A stretch of DNA of 64,000 nt from Natronosalvus rutilus (GCF_024204665.1 NZ_CP100355.1:3577451-3641450); one strand, 5' to 3'. Numbered from the stretch's first letter, positions 42,950 to 53,074 are shown. Notes: generated by a model not told the origin, from the letters alone. Numbers and translations: made by a program.

Positions 42950-43176
42950 AGGGTGTCTCGGTTCTGGCTGCTCGCACACGTCGTCGGACGACGGACGGCC
43001 TCCTCGTGGGGACTCTCGAGGAATGGTGAGGCGGAATCCCGGCCGAAACTGCCAGCAGCCACTGGAATACGATAGCGAATATCACGCAGCCACGGTTAAA
43101 AGTACTACGAAATAGTGCATCACTCGTTCGAAATCGAGGAAAAGAATTATATGTGCGATTCACTCACACCTAGGAA
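42950..43176. promoter_or_regulatory. Divergent control region of glucoamylase and malK-like genes
   Basis: This 227-base region separates two divergent genes. TTATATG at 43147-43153 is centred about 27 bases before the malK-like ATG. TACT-N7-AGTG at 43103-43117 is near the sugar regulator TrmB consensus described in Halobacterium (TACT-N7/8-GAGTA), but not exact, so this is suggestive only. Confidence 0.5.
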
Positions 43177-44307
43177 ATGGCGAGTCTGAGAGTCGAGAAC
43201 CTCCGAAAGGAGTACGACCGCGGAGAGATCGTCGCCGTCGACGATCTGAGTCTCGAGGTCGAGGACGGCGAGTTCGTCACCGTCGTCGGGCCGTCGGGGT
43301 GTGGGAAAACGACGACGCTGCGTATGATCGCCGGCCTCGAGAAGCCGACGACCGGGCCGATCTTCCTCGGCGACGAAGAGATCACGAACCAGAGCGCCCG
43401 GAACCGGGACATCGCGATGGTGTTCCAGAACTACGCGCTCTACCCACACAAGACGGTCTTCCAGAACATGGCCTTCGGCCTGCGGATGAGTACGGACCTC
43501 TCGAAAGCCGAGCGAACGGAGAAGGTCCAGTGGGCAGCCGAGATGATGGACATCGAGGAACTCCTCGACCAGAAACCCGACGAACTCTCCGGCGGCCAGA
43601 AACAGCGCGTCGCCCTCGGGCGAGCGATCGTCCGCGAGCCGAAACTGTTCCTGTTCGACGAGCCGCTGTCGAACCTCGACGCGAAGCTCCGGACCACGAT
43701 GCGCGCCGAAATCCAGCGCCTCCAGGACGAACTCGGCATCACCTCCGTCTACGTCACCCACGACCAGGAGGAGGCGATGACCATGGGTGACAAAATCGTC
43801 ATCCTCAACGACGGCGAACTCCAGCAAGTCGGCGCGCCGACCCACGTCTACGATAAACCTGCGAATGAATTCGTCGGCGGCTTCGTCGGTTCGCCGTCGA
43901 TGAACTTCCTCGAGGTCGTCGCCCGCACGTCCGGCAATTCGCTCGTCCTCACCGACGGCGAGGACTTCCGCTACTCGCTGTCGCCCGAGTACGCCGCCGA
44001 CATCGACGTCGAGGACGGACAGCCGGTCACCCTCGGTATCCGCCCGGAAGACGTCTATACGGCCGACCCCGGTTCGGACGGGATCCAGACGACGGTCGAC
44101 GTCCTCGAGCCGATCGGCAGTGACAACTACCTCTACCTCGACATCCACGACGACTTCATCGCTCGCGTCAACGCCGACGTCAAGCCCGCCGTGGGCGAGA
44201 CCATCGAGATCACGTTCGACGAATCGAAGATCCGACTCTTCGACCGGGACACCGGCGAATCGTTGCTCCACCCCCAGCGACGTGAGCCGGCGGCCCCGGA
44301 AGCCTGA
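43177..44307 (+). CDS. ABC sugar transporter ATPase (MalK/UgpC-like)
   Basis: The 376-residue protein has Walker A GPSGCGKTTTLRM, Q-loop FQNYALYPHKTV, signature LSGGQKQRVALGRAI, Walker B LFLFDEPLSNLD and H-loop VTHDQEEAM, with a C-terminal TOBE/regulatory region typical of CUT1 sugar importers. It should power the MalEFG-like system although it is divergent from it. Its promoter region may carry a TrmB site. A GPIFLG loop after Walker A is conserved. Confidence 0.94.
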   Translation: MASLRVENLRKEYDRGEIVAVDDLSLEVEDGEFVTVVGPSGCGKTTTLRMIAGLEKPTTGPIFLGDEEITNQSARNRDIAMVFQNYALYPHKTVFQNMAFGLRMSTDLSKAERTEKVQWAAEMMDIEELLDQKPDELSGGQKQRVALGRAIVREPKLFLFDEPLSNLDAKLRTTMRAEIQRLQDELGITSVYVTHDQEEAMTMGDKIVILNDGELQQVGAPTHVYDKPANEFVGGFVGSPSMNFLEVVARTSGNSLVLTDGEDFRYSLSPEYAADIDVEDGQPVTLGIRPEDVYTADPGSDGIQTTVDVLEPIGSDNYLYLDIHDDFIARVNADVKPAVGETIEITFDESKIRLFDRDTGESLLHPQRREPAAPEA

Positions 44308-44376
44308 ACTTGATTTTTCCGGCCACTCGCCCGGTTTCCGCAGTGAGGTCGAACGGTTCGCCTTCAGCGTCGTCGA

Positions 44377-45861
44377 TCAGAATCCGACCGGTCCGAGGTC
44401 GACGTGCGTCTCGAGCAGCGACGCCGCTCGGTCGTACGGCGACCCCTCGTCGTCGACCCGGCAACGCGGCCGAGGCACGCTCGCCAACGCGAACACCGAC
44501 TCGAGGAACGCCTCGCGAACGGGGTCGTTTTCGAACAGGCCGTGCAGGTAGGTTCCGACTACCAGCCCCGAGGCACAGCTCTCCGGTCCGAACGGTTGGG
44601 AAGCCGGTGCCGTGAGCGTGGTGCGTCCCATCCGGATCTCGTAGCCGGTGACGGTCCCCGCGGTGTCGAACGGTCCGCCGACGGTTACCGACCGCGAGAC
44701 GCGCTCGACGCGCTTTTCAGGTGAAAATCGCGTTTCGACCGGCAGGAGTCCAATCCCCTCGACCGTGTCGACATCCCGCGTGCTCTCTATGCCGGCGTTC
44801 TCGAGGCGCTCGCCGAGCAGTTGATACCCGCCGCACAGGCCCACTATCGGCCCCTCGAAGGCGCGGAGGTGGTCGTCAAATCCGGCGTCGACGAGCGCCC
44901 CCAGATCGTCGACGGTGTTCTTCGAACCCGGAACGATCACCGCATCGGCGTCGGTCAGCTCGTCCTCGAGCGGTACGTACTCCACGCGAACGCCCGGCTC
45001 CCGGGCTAGCGGCTCGAGGTCGGTGAAGTTCGAGATCCGAGGGAGTCGGGGAACCGCTATCGTCACCGATCGATCAGCGGGAACGCAGTCGTCGCCGACG
45101 ATACGCGACTCGTTCGCGTTCAGGTCGGGGACGGAGACACTGTCCTCTGCGGGCAGTCCGGGGTCGTCGTGAGGGACCACCCCGAGTATCGGAACGCCGG
45201 TCCGGGCCTCGAGTTCCTCGATGCCGGACGCCAGGAGCGATGGATCACCCCGAAATTTGGTGATGATCGCGCCAGCGACCCGTTCCCGAAGGTCGTCCGG
45301 CACGAACTCGAGCGTCCCGTACAGGCTGGCGAACGCGCCGCCGCGTTCGATGTCGACGGCGATCACGATGTCGGCGTCGGCAAATCGCGCGGTTTCGACG
45401 TTGGCAAGGTCCCGATCGTGGAGGTTGATTTCGGCAATGCTTCCGGCTCCTTCCGCGACGATTACGTCGTGATCCGCCGCGAGACGTGCGTGGGACTCCT
45501 CGGCGGCGCGTCGAGCGACCGGCCAGTGGTCGTCGTAGTACCCACCGGCACTGACGTTCGCGACCGCCTCGCCGTGAACGATCAGCTGACTCTCGCCACT
45601 TCCTCTCGGTTTTAGCAGGACGGGGTTGACGTCGGTCGTCGGAACGACACCGGCCGCCCGCGACTGGACGTACTGGGACACCCCGATCTCGCCCCACGTT
45701 CCGTCGGGCGCGAGTGCTACTCGCGCGTTGTTGCTCATGTTCTGGGCCTTGAACGGGGCCACGGAGACGCCCCGTCGAGCCAGGAGCCAACAGAGTCCGG
45801 CCGCGAGCGTACTCTTTCCGACGTGGCTCGCGGTGCCGGCGATGAGAACGGTTTCAGTCAT
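44377..45861 (-). CDS. cobQ: Cobyric acid synthase
   Basis: The 494-residue protein starts [46 protein letters not shown], the P-loop synthetase domain, and has the glutamine amidotransferase domain with nucleophile [10 protein letters not shown] and the histidine triad region [12 protein letters not shown]. It amidates adenosylcobyrinic acid diamide at four positions in cobalamin synthesis. The enzyme length is normal. It lies inside the sugar island, between malK-like and the second GH15 gene, and is followed upstream by cbiA. Confidence 0.95.
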   Translation of the reverse strand: MTETVLIAGTASHVGKSTLAAGLCWLLARRGVSVAPFKAQNMSNNARVALAPDGTWGEIGVSQYVQSRAAGVVPTTDVNPVLLKPRGSGESQLIVHGEAVANVSAGGYYDDHWPVARRAAEESHARLAADHDVIVAEGAGSIAEINLHDRDLANVETARFADADIVIAVDIERGGAFASLYGTLEFVPDDLRERVAGAIITKFRGDPSLLASGIEELEARTGVPILGVVPHDDPGLPAEDSVSVPDLNANESRIVGDDCVPADRSVTIAVPRLPRISNFTDLEPLAREPGVRVEYVPLEDELTDADAVIVPGSKNTVDDLGALVDAGFDDHLRAFEGPIVGLCGGYQLLGERLENAGIESTRDVDTVEGIGLLPVETRFSPEKRVERVSRSVTVGGPFDTAGTVTGYEIRMGRTTLTAPASQPFGPESCASGLVVGTYLHGLFENDPVREAFLESVFALASVPRPRCRVDDEGSPYDRAASLLETHVDLGPVGF

Positions 45862-46108
45862 TCGTGTTCGATCCCCTCGAGAACGGGGCGGCACGAACCC
45901 ATGATCGTCCGACGGCCACGTTCGTACCGTTCGGTGGTACAGTCCGACGCATTACCGACTCGCTCGGCTGGCGGGCGCAAAATGGTGGCGTTTCCCGTTC
46001 CCGAACCAGATGCGTTCTCTCAGATGCTCGAAAATGCCTGATTCCCGACGTTTACGGCCTCTCCGATCACCGAACTGACGGCTCGAGTGTCCGCAGAGAT
46101 CAGGGGCC

Positions 46109-47434
46109 TCAGCGGCTGTAGCCGCCGCCGTTCGCCGCGACCGCCTCGAGAAAGCGGTCGAACGCGCCGCTCTCGGGATGGACGTGAGCGTACGTCCCGA
46201 GGGACGCGTACTCGAGTAGGCCGTCGGCGTCGCCGGTGATCCCCTCGCCGCGTCGCACCTCGAAGGCGAACCGCGCGTCGGTGGCCGCGTCCGCCCGGGA
46301 GTAGTGAAACTCGTGGCCGCGGAGGGTTTCGCCGGCCCGGGCGGTCAGTCCGTCGCGCGTGGCCGCGAGTTCGACGTGCTCGAGCGCTTGGTAACGCTCA
46401 CACATCGTCACGTCCGCCGGCAATATCCCGGCCATTCGGTGGCGCTCGCCGTCGACCGTCGTCAACGACTCCGCCATCGCCATCAGCCCACCGCACTCGC
46501 CGAACACCGGTACTCCCTCGCTCGCCCGTGCCTCGAGTTCCGCGAGTGTGCCCCCGGCGGACAGGTCGGCGGCGTGTAGTTCCGGATACCCGCCGGGGAG
46601 GTAGATGCCGTCGCAGTCGGGAACCGGGTCGCCCGCCACGGGGGAAAACGTTCGGACGGCAGCGCGTTCGCGCAGCCGTTCGATCGTCGCCGGATACCGA
46701 AAGCAGAACGCCCGGTCAGACGCGACCGCGATACAAGCGTCGAACCGACCGGCGGAGTCGTCGACCGACCGCGGTTTCGGGGGTGAGCGGGCGATCGAAA
46801 CCAATCGATCGACGTCGAGGTCGGCGGCTGTCCGCAGCGCATCCGCTTCGAGCGGCGCCTCCTCCCCGGTGTGTAACCCGAGGTGACGGTCGGGGATCTC
46901 GAGGTCCGGATGCGGCGAGACGCGGCCGAAGTACGTCAGGTCCTCCGGGAGCGCGTTTCTGATTCCGTCCTCGTGACGGCCGCCGTGAGCGCGCTGGGCG
47001 ACGATTCCGGCCACCTCGACGTCGCGGTCGGCGATCTCGGCGTAGCGACGAAACCCGAGCGCCGTCGCAGCCACGCTCTCCATCCCGGCAGCGGCGTCGA
47101 CCACGAGGACGACGGGGAGGTCCAGCGCTTCGGCGAGCATCGCCGTACTCGAGGCGTCGCCGTCGTACAGCCCCATCATCCCCTCGACGACGCAGACGTC
47201 GCCCTCGCCACGGTGGTAATTTCGGCGCGCCCCCTCGACGCCCTCGAGCCAAGGGTCGAGCGTTCTCGAGGGGCGACCCGCTACGGCCTCGTGGTGGCTC
47301 GGATCGATGAAGTCCGGGCCCACTTTCGCGGGTTGGACGTCGTAGCCGGCGTCCTCGAGGGCCCGGGTCGTCGCGAGCGTCGCGACGGTCTTGCCTACAC
47401 CGGAACTCGTCCCGGCGAGGACGAACCCGTTCAC
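46109..47434 (-). CDS. cbiA: Cobyrinic acid a,c-diamide synthase
   Basis: From a GTG at 47434 the 441-residue protein starts MNGFVLAGTSSGVGKTVATLATTRALEDAGYDVQPAKVGPDFIDPSHH, the family opening. It amidates the a and c carboxylates of cobyrinic acid. The amidotransferase nucleophile is in VFGECGGLMAM. An in-frame GTG at 47545, with a T-rich element about 22 bases before it, would add 37 residues; the shorter start matches the family. The 247-base gap to cobQ implies two transcripts. Confidence 0.94.
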   Translation of the reverse strand: MNGFVLAGTSSGVGKTVATLATTRALEDAGYDVQPAKVGPDFIDPSHHEAVAGRPSRTLDPWLEGVEGARRNYHRGEGDVCVVEGMMGLYDGDASSTAMLAEALDLPVVLVVDAAAGMESVAATALGFRRYAEIADRDVEVAGIVAQRAHGGRHEDGIRNALPEDLTYFGRVSPHPDLEIPDRHLGLHTGEEAPLEADALRTAADLDVDRLVSIARSPPKPRSVDDSAGRFDACIAVASDRAFCFRYPATIERLRERAAVRTFSPVAGDPVPDCDGIYLPGGYPELHAADLSAGGTLAELEARASEGVPVFGECGGLMAMAESLTTVDGERHRMAGILPADVTMCERYQALEHVELAATRDGLTARAGETLRGHEFHYSRADAATDARFAFEVRRGEGITGDADGLLEYASLGTYAHVHPESGAFDRFLEAVAANGGGYSR

Positions 47435-47603
47435 GACCGATCGACCCCGGTCGCGAAGGATCTGGTCGGCGACGGGTTCACCGACGTTGCGGACGGGCGG
47501 ACGCGGATCGACTTTGGTTCGCGCATCGAGTCTCAGTTCGATCACGGTTGGACAGCCCGAAGAAAAAAGGTATCGAGGCGAGCACGCCCGGGCGTCGTTA
47601 CCG

Positions 47604-49640
47604 TCAGTTCGAGACCGGCGTCGAGTGCTCCGGCCGAACCGGTTCGCCGAGCTCGCACAGCTGTGCGACCGTCGCCAGCCGAAGCGCGTGGGGCCACCCG
47701 AGCGGCGTCGCACTGTCGGGAGTGCCGTCGTCGAAGACCTGCTCAGGCAGGTAGCCCGACTCGAGGCAGAGACTCCCTCCGGGGAACAGCTCCGCGAGGA
47801 GGTCGCGAGCGCGCTCGAGGTACGCGTCGTTTTCGAGGAGTCGAGCGAGTGAGACGGCGGCGTTGGCTCCCCAGGCCGTCGAGACGGTCCAGATCTTCTC
47901 GTCCGCTTGCGTGCGAGTGCGCCAGTCGTCGCCCTCGAAGCGGATCAGCCCAGAGACGGCGTCGGTTTCCCGAGCGAGCCCGTCCAGCATCGCGTCGACG
48001 TGCAGGCGCAGGCGTTCACGGCGCTGGTCGTCGACCGACTCGAGCGCGTCGTAGGTCGCGTGGGCGTCGACGAGCGCGAACGTGCTCGAGTCCAGCCGGG
48101 AGTCGAGGTCGCCGTCGCGTTCGCGGAGGGCGTAGATGCCGCGGTCGTCGTCCCAGAGTCGATCGAGGCCGCGGTAGACGGCTCGCGCCTGTTCGTGGGC
48201 GTGTGCTCGCAGCTCCTCGTCGATCGGGGCTGCCGCGACGGCGGCGTAGGCGTGAAGGAACGTCGCGGCGGTGTGGGTAAATCGGCCGGCCATGTTCTCC
48301 CAGGCGTTCTGGCAGGCGACCGGCAGGCCGTCCTCGGCGAGGGTGCCGTCGAGGCCCTCGAGTCCTCGTTCGATCACGGGTTCGACCTCGCGAACCCGCT
48401 CGTCGCTCGTCCCCGCGTACGCCGCGAGGTACGAGAGGACGCTGGCGGTCTGATCGGCCTGGTAGTCGATGCCGTCGCCGCCGATATGATCGTTCGCCCA
48501 GCCGGGCGCGAGCGAGCCGTCGTCCGGCCAGACCCGGTGGGGCCAGGTGCCGTCCTCGAGCTGGACGTCGGCGTAGAAGGCCGCGCTGTGTTCGTGGATG
48601 GTCTCGATGTCCAGCTCGAGGGCGTCCGCGCTCTCGAGGAGGAAGCGGGCGATTTCGGCGTCGTCGCGGAACCAGGTGTAGCCATAGCCCCCGGAGTACT
48701 CGTAGTGGGGGTCGAAGTCGGGGCCGGCCATGCGACTGCCGCGCTCGCTCGAGAGGACGCCGAGAACGCGGAGGTCGTCGACGACGGTCGTTCGCTCGGG
48801 GCCTGCCGTCCCGATCCCGATGTCAGCGCTCCCCTCTCGGCTGGCGGAAATCGTGGGCGCCGCTTCCCGGATCGGTTCGGCGTCGGCGAGTGCGGCAGTT
48901 CGTTCGACGAGGTCGTCGGCGACGGCCGACGAGTCGGGGGTGTCGGTGAGGCGGCTGACGACCGTCGCGCTCCCGTCCTCGAACGGCACGAAACCGAGTA
49001 CGTACCCGCCGAGCCGGCCGTCCTCGTACTGGCCCGTCTCCTCGCTGTTGGGGTAAACGGCGGGTTCGTCGTCAAGGACGTCCGCCAGGCGTTCGGGTAG
49101 CTGGCCGCCGACCGTCTCGAAGCGGGGTTCGCTCGTCAGGAAGTCGTGTTCCGCTCGATGATACACCTCGACGACGCCCGGATCGTCGTAGACGAGTTGT
49201 CCGATCCGGTCGTCGCGCCCCCCTGGCGCGAACGAGACGAACGCCGCGAGCGCGTCGGCGCTCCCCTCGGCGACCGTGACGTGGGTCACGTGCAACTCAT
49301 CGAGGGTGAGATCCAGGCGCTCGAGTTCGAGTTCGAGACCGTCGCCGGCGAAGGTCGTCTCGACCAGCGCCGTATCGTCGACGTACGACTGGGACGTCGT
49401 CTCGAGTTCGTCGAGCCACCGGACCTCGCCGTCGACCCGGACGCCGAACCGGGAGCGGTCGATCCCGTAGCAGCCAGTGAGCGGATAGGAGAAATCTCGT
49501 AGCGTTCCATCTCGGCCGACGTGGACGGTTCGGCCGGCCAGTCCAGAGAAACGGCCGCTCGTGGTCCGGCGCTCGCCGGGGAACACGGTCGGGGACCCTT
49601 GGTGTCGCTTGTAGTCGTCGAGCGCGGCGCGTAGCGTCAT
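47604..49640 (-). CDS. GH15 family glucosidase, short form
   Basis: The 678-residue protein has an N-terminal beta domain (about 1-250: RTVHVGRDGTLRDFSYPLTGCYGIDRSRFGVRVDG) and a helical toroid with YGYTWFRDDAEIARF and the likely catalytic Glu in SGYLPEQVFDDGTPDSATPLGWPHALRL. It should hydrolyse alpha-glucosidic bonds in maltodextrins or isomaltodextrins, and without a signal peptide acts inside the cell. It differs from the longer GH15 gene upstream, suggesting complementary substrates. A 169-base gap separates it from cbiA. Confidence 0.92.
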   Translation of the reverse strand: MTLRAALDDYKRHQGSPTVFPGERRTTSGRFSGLAGRTVHVGRDGTLRDFSYPLTGCYGIDRSRFGVRVDGEVRWLDELETTSQSYVDDTALVETTFAGDGLELELERLDLTLDELHVTHVTVAEGSADALAAFVSFAPGGRDDRIGQLVYDDPGVVEVYHRAEHDFLTSEPRFETVGGQLPERLADVLDDEPAVYPNSEETGQYEDGRLGGYVLGFVPFEDGSATVVSRLTDTPDSSAVADDLVERTAALADAEPIREAAPTISASREGSADIGIGTAGPERTTVVDDLRVLGVLSSERGSRMAGPDFDPHYEYSGGYGYTWFRDDAEIARFLLESADALELDIETIHEHSAAFYADVQLEDGTWPHRVWPDDGSLAPGWANDHIGGDGIDYQADQTASVLSYLAAYAGTSDERVREVEPVIERGLEGLDGTLAEDGLPVACQNAWENMAGRFTHTAATFLHAYAAVAAAPIDEELRAHAHEQARAVYRGLDRLWDDDRGIYALRERDGDLDSRLDSSTFALVDAHATYDALESVDDQRRERLRLHVDAMLDGLARETDAVSGLIRFEGDDWRTRTQADEKIWTVSTAWGANAAVSLARLLENDAYLERARDLLAELFPGGSLCLESGYLPEQVFDDGTPDSATPLGWPHALRLATVAQLCELGEPVRPEHSTPVSN

Positions 49641-49663
49641 TGACTCTGATCACGAACGGTGGG

Positions 49664-49680
49664 TACAAAAGTATGTTGTA
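49664..49680. promoter_or_regulatory. Inverted repeat overlapping the probable GH15 promoter
   Basis: TACAA (49664-49668), a 7-base spacer and TTGTA (49676-49680) form a perfect inverted repeat centred 32 bases from the GH15 ATG at 49640, where TACTTTTGTA on the minus strand is the probable TATA region. An operator role, perhaps for the TrmB-type regulator nearby, is inferred only. Confidence 0.55.
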
Positions 49681-49778
49681 AAATTAGTTCACAGTTGTTC
49701 ATGGCGTGGCGGGTCGGAGACGGCCGGATATCGGCCGGAGACCAAAGGCGTAAGAGCGGGGCCTCAAATGGCGTAGGT

Positions 49779-51881
49779 ATGCGACACCCCGGACCACCCC
49801 GTTTCGTCGCCGTCGGCGAGTCCGTCGAACTCGCCCCCCGTGATCCCGATCCGAAAGCTACCTACCGGTGGCGTGTCCTCGAGAAGCCGGACGGGAGCGA
49901 CCTCGAAGCGCCCGAAACCGCGGTTGGGCACGCCGAACCCGACGTGCCCGGCACCTACCGGTTCGAGTGCGCCGGGCCCGACGGCACCGCCGTCCAGCGC
50001 ATCCGGGCGTTTCCCGGCGTTCGTCGCGAGACGACCTTCGAACTCGAGCGCGACGAACTCCCTGACCACAACCCGGGGGACGTGTCGGTCATCGGGCCGT
50101 TCAACGAACACCTCGCCGGCCGCGACCGGCCCAGGCTCGAGGACGGCACCTACGTGTTCGACGTCGAACTGCCGCCGGGCGACCATCGCCATGGGTTCGT
50201 CCTCGGCGAGGGCAGCGAACACGACGTCTGGACCGAGACGACGGTTCCGGGTCCCGCCCGCCCACGGATTCGCCTCGACGGCCGCGTCGAGGATGACGCA
50301 GTCGTGATCGGCGCCGAGGCGACGACCGGCGACGGCAGCGAGTTCACGGACGACGAACTGGCCGTCGAGTTCCTGGTCGACGACCGGGACGGTCTGGACG
50401 ACGGCGTGCTCGAGGTCGACGGCCACGAGGCCCGTCTTCCGCTTCGGGCCCTCGAGTCCGTGGACGACCCGGTTCGCGTCCACGCCGTCGCCGTCGGCGA
50501 ACGTCACAGCGTCGCGGACTGCGTCGCCGTCTCGCCTGACGGGTCTGTCGACCGCGTGAACGACCCCCCGGCGTGGATTCGCGACGCCGTCGTCTACGAA
50601 GTGTTCGTTCGGTCGTTCACCGACGAGGGGACGTTCGAGTCGTTCGAACGTCGCGTCCCCTACCTCGAGTCGCTGGGCGTCGACTGCGTCTGGCTCACAC
50701 CGGTCCTCGAGAGCCCGACGACCCACGGCTACCACACGACGGACTACTTCGACACGGCCTCGGATCTGGGCTCTCGAGACGCGTTCGAGTCGTTCGTCGA
50801 GCGCTGTCACGAGTCCGGCATTCGGGTCGTCTTCGACCTCGTGATCAACCACACCGCCCGCGAGCACGCGAACTTCGACCTGAGCGCCGCCGGGGTCGAC
50901 GACTACGCCGACTGGTACGTCTGGGAGCCGTTCGAGGAGAGCCACCTCACCGAGCACGACCTCGAGAAGGGCCGAGACGAGTACGGTCCCCCGCGACGGT
51001 ACCTCCCCGACCGGGGCACCGAGGTCGCCCAGTACTACTTCAACTGGCGGAACATCCCGAACGTCAACTACGACTCGCTCGCGGTTCGACGGTACATGCT
51101 CGACGTCGTCGACGAGTGGGCCGACGTGGTCGACGGCTACCGGTGTGACGTCGCCTGGGGCGTCCCTCACGGCTTCTGGAAGGAGGTCCACGACCGGCTC
51201 GAAGGTCGGGACCCCGAGTTCCTCTTACTCGACGAGACGATTCCCCGCGATCCGGCGTACGCCGAGGCCGAGTTCGACGTTCACTACGACACCACCCTCT
51301 ACTGGACGCTGGTCGACGTCGGAAACGACGAGGCGCCCGCCGAATCGATCCTCGAGGCCGCTCGGGCACCGGATCGTGAAGGGTTCCCCGACTGGTCGCT
51401 CCACATGCGTTACATCGAGAACCACGACGAGGATCGCTACCTCGAGACCTGCGGCCCACACGCCCAGCGCGCGGCCGCCGCGGCGGTCCTCACGCTCCCC
51501 GGCGTCCCCATGCTCTACTACGGCCAGGAGCGGGGGGCGACCGGCTACCGTCAACTGATGCCCTGGGAGGGCGACGGCGAGTCCACGGCGTTCCACCGAC
51601 GGCTCGTGGCCGCCCGCCGATCCGAACCCGCGCTCTCCCGCGGGGCACTTCGAGACCTCGCGTACGACGCCGACACCGACGCGGCCGTCGCGTTCGCTCG
51701 GGACCACGAGGACCAGCGCGTCGTCGTGGCCCTGAATTTCGGCGAGGTACCTGCGACGATCACGTTCGACGCAGCGGTCGATCCGACCGACCTCGTCACT
51801 GGGAACTCCGTCGACTGCGAGACCGACGGTAGCGAGACGATGGTTACGGTGGACGACGTGGTCGTCCTCGAGACGGCGTAA
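49779..51881 (+). CDS. malA: Intracellular alpha-amylase/cyclomaltodextrinase-type GH13 enzyme
   Basis: The 700-residue protein has an N-terminal beta domain (1-75), a CBM48-like domain (about 100-160; VIGPFNEHLAG) and a GH13 barrel from about 264. The catalytic residues are Asp457 (GYRCDVAW), Glu486 (LLLDET) and Asp550 (IENHDED). DLVINHTARE is the first conserved GH13 region. No signal peptide, so it should act on imported maltodextrin. The start ATG is at 49779; a longer frame from 49659 adds non-family sequence. It is divergent from the GH15 gene. Confidence 0.93.
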   Translation: MRHPGPPRFVAVGESVELAPRDPDPKATYRWRVLEKPDGSDLEAPETAVGHAEPDVPGTYRFECAGPDGTAVQRIRAFPGVRRETTFELERDELPDHNPGDVSVIGPFNEHLAGRDRPRLEDGTYVFDVELPPGDHRHGFVLGEGSEHDVWTETTVPGPARPRIRLDGRVEDDAVVIGAEATTGDGSEFTDDELAVEFLVDDRDGLDDGVLEVDGHEARLPLRALESVDDPVRVHAVAVGERHSVADCVAVSPDGSVDRVNDPPAWIRDAVVYEVFVRSFTDEGTFESFERRVPYLESLGVDCVWLTPVLESPTTHGYHTTDYFDTASDLGSRDAFESFVERCHESGIRVVFDLVINHTAREHANFDLSAAGVDDYADWYVWEPFEESHLTEHDLEKGRDEYGPPRRYLPDRGTEVAQYYFNWRNIPNVNYDSLAVRRYMLDVVDEWADVVDGYRCDVAWGVPHGFWKEVHDRLEGRDPEFLLLDETIPRDPAYAEAEFDVHYDTTLYWTLVDVGNDEAPAESILEAARAPDREGFPDWSLHMRYIENHDEDRYLETCGPHAQRAAAAAVLTLPGVPMLYYGQERGATGYRQLMPWEGDGESTAFHRRLVAARRSEPALSRGALRDLAYDADTDAAVAFARDHEDQRVVVALNFGEVPATITFDAAVDPTDLVTGNSVDCETDGSETMVTVDDVVVLETA

Positions 51882-51970
51882 GCGCTGCGGGCCGGCCCTC
51901 ACCCCTCCTACCCTCGTTCGCTCTACCGCCGAGCAGAACACTCATTGTACCCGACTGACCAACAGTCCGT

Positions 51971-53074
51971 ATGGACGACGAGACGGTCGCGGACAACCTC
52001 CGGCAGCTGGGCTTGTCGGAGAAGGAAATCGACACGTATCTTACTATTCTCGAGCACGGGGAGGCGAAAGCGAGCACGGTAGCCGAGGACGCGGGCGTCT
52101 CGAAGCGCTACGTCTACAGCGTCAGCGAGAAGCTCGACGAACGGGGCTTCGTCGACGTGATCGACCACGTCGTTCCGACGACGATCCGGGCGAACCCGCC
52201 GGAGGAGGTCGTTGCAGCGCTCACGAGCGACCTCGAGTCGCTCCAGCCCGAACTCACCACCCGGTACGGCAACGTCTCCGAACAGGAACGGGAGTTCGAG
52301 GTCATCAAGACCCGAACGACCATCATGAAGCGGATCAGAGGACTGCTCGAGCGCGCCACCGAGGAGGTGACCCTCTCGATCCCCGCCTCACTGCTCGAGG
52401 AAGTCGAAGACGAACTGCGGGAGACGGTCGACCGCGGCGTCCTGGTCATCCTGCTCGTGACCGGCGACGACACCCTCCCCGCCGAGCGCTTCGAGGGCAT
52501 CGCGAGCGTCGTCAGAGTCTGGGGAGAGAACGCGCCGCTCATCGTGACCGCCGAGCGCCGTCTCGGCCTGTTCGCCCCGAACGAGATGCTCGTTCGTTCG
52601 AACGCGGGCACGCAGGGGATCGCCATCTCGCAGGCCCAGCTCGTGCCGATCATCGTCGGCTCGTTCTTCGGGAACTACTGGCCGATGGCCGAGCAGGTGT
52701 ACGTCACGAACCCGGACGACCTCCCGCGAACGTACACTGACTTCCGCCACGCCGTCTTGCAGTCGACGCTCCACCTCGAGGACGGCCGCGAGATCGCCAT
52801 CAGCGCCGAGGCCCGTCCCGTTCGGACGGACGACTATGCCACCGTCGAGGGGCGACTCGTCGGGGTCAGACAGAGCCTCCTCGAGCCGACCAGGGACACG
52901 TTCGCGGTCGAGAACGCGCTGATCGTCGAGATCGAAGCCGCCGATGGTGGGGGAGGCGACGGGGACGAGGGCGAGGGGGAGGACGGCGACAACCGCACCG
53001 TCACCCTCGGCGGGGAGGGCGCGTTCGTCGAGGACTACGAGACGAAGTCCGTAACCCTCGAGCCGGCGTCGTAA
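51971..53074 (+). CDS. TrmB family sugar-responsive regulator
   Basis: The 367-residue protein has an N-terminal winged helix (LRQLGLSEKEIDTYLTILEHGEAKASTVAEDAGVSKRYVYSVSEKLDERGFV) and a TrmB-type regulatory domain (about 110-330), with a PLD-like sugar-binding part (SIPASLLEEVEDELRETVDRGVLVILLVTG). TrmB relatives bind maltose, glucose or trehalose and control sugar uptake and glycolysis. It lies downstream of the amylase in the same direction and is the obvious local regulator. Near the end it has a Gly/Glu/Asp insert. Confidence 0.92.
   Translation: MDDETVADNLRQLGLSEKEIDTYLTILEHGEAKASTVAEDAGVSKRYVYSVSEKLDERGFVDVIDHVVPTTIRANPPEEVVAALTSDLESLQPELTTRYGNVSEQEREFEVIKTRTTIMKRIRGLLERATEEVTLSIPASLLEEVEDELRETVDRGVLVILLVTGDDTLPAERFEGIASVVRVWGENAPLIVTAERRLGLFAPNEMLVRSNAGTQGIAISQAQLVPIIVGSFFGNYWPMAEQVYVTNPDDLPRTYTDFRHAVLQSTLHLEDGREIAISAEARPVRTDDYATVEGRLVGVRQSLLEPTRDTFAVENALIVEIEAADGGGGDGDEGEGEDGDNRTVTLGGEGAFVEDYETKSVTLEPAS

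Noticed and set aside
40802-43075. A very long plus-strand open frame (757 residues) antisense to the glucoamylase
   Set aside because: It is the complement of a highly GC-rich real gene; composition is Arg/Val-rich, unlike haloarchaeal proteins, and no family is recognisable.
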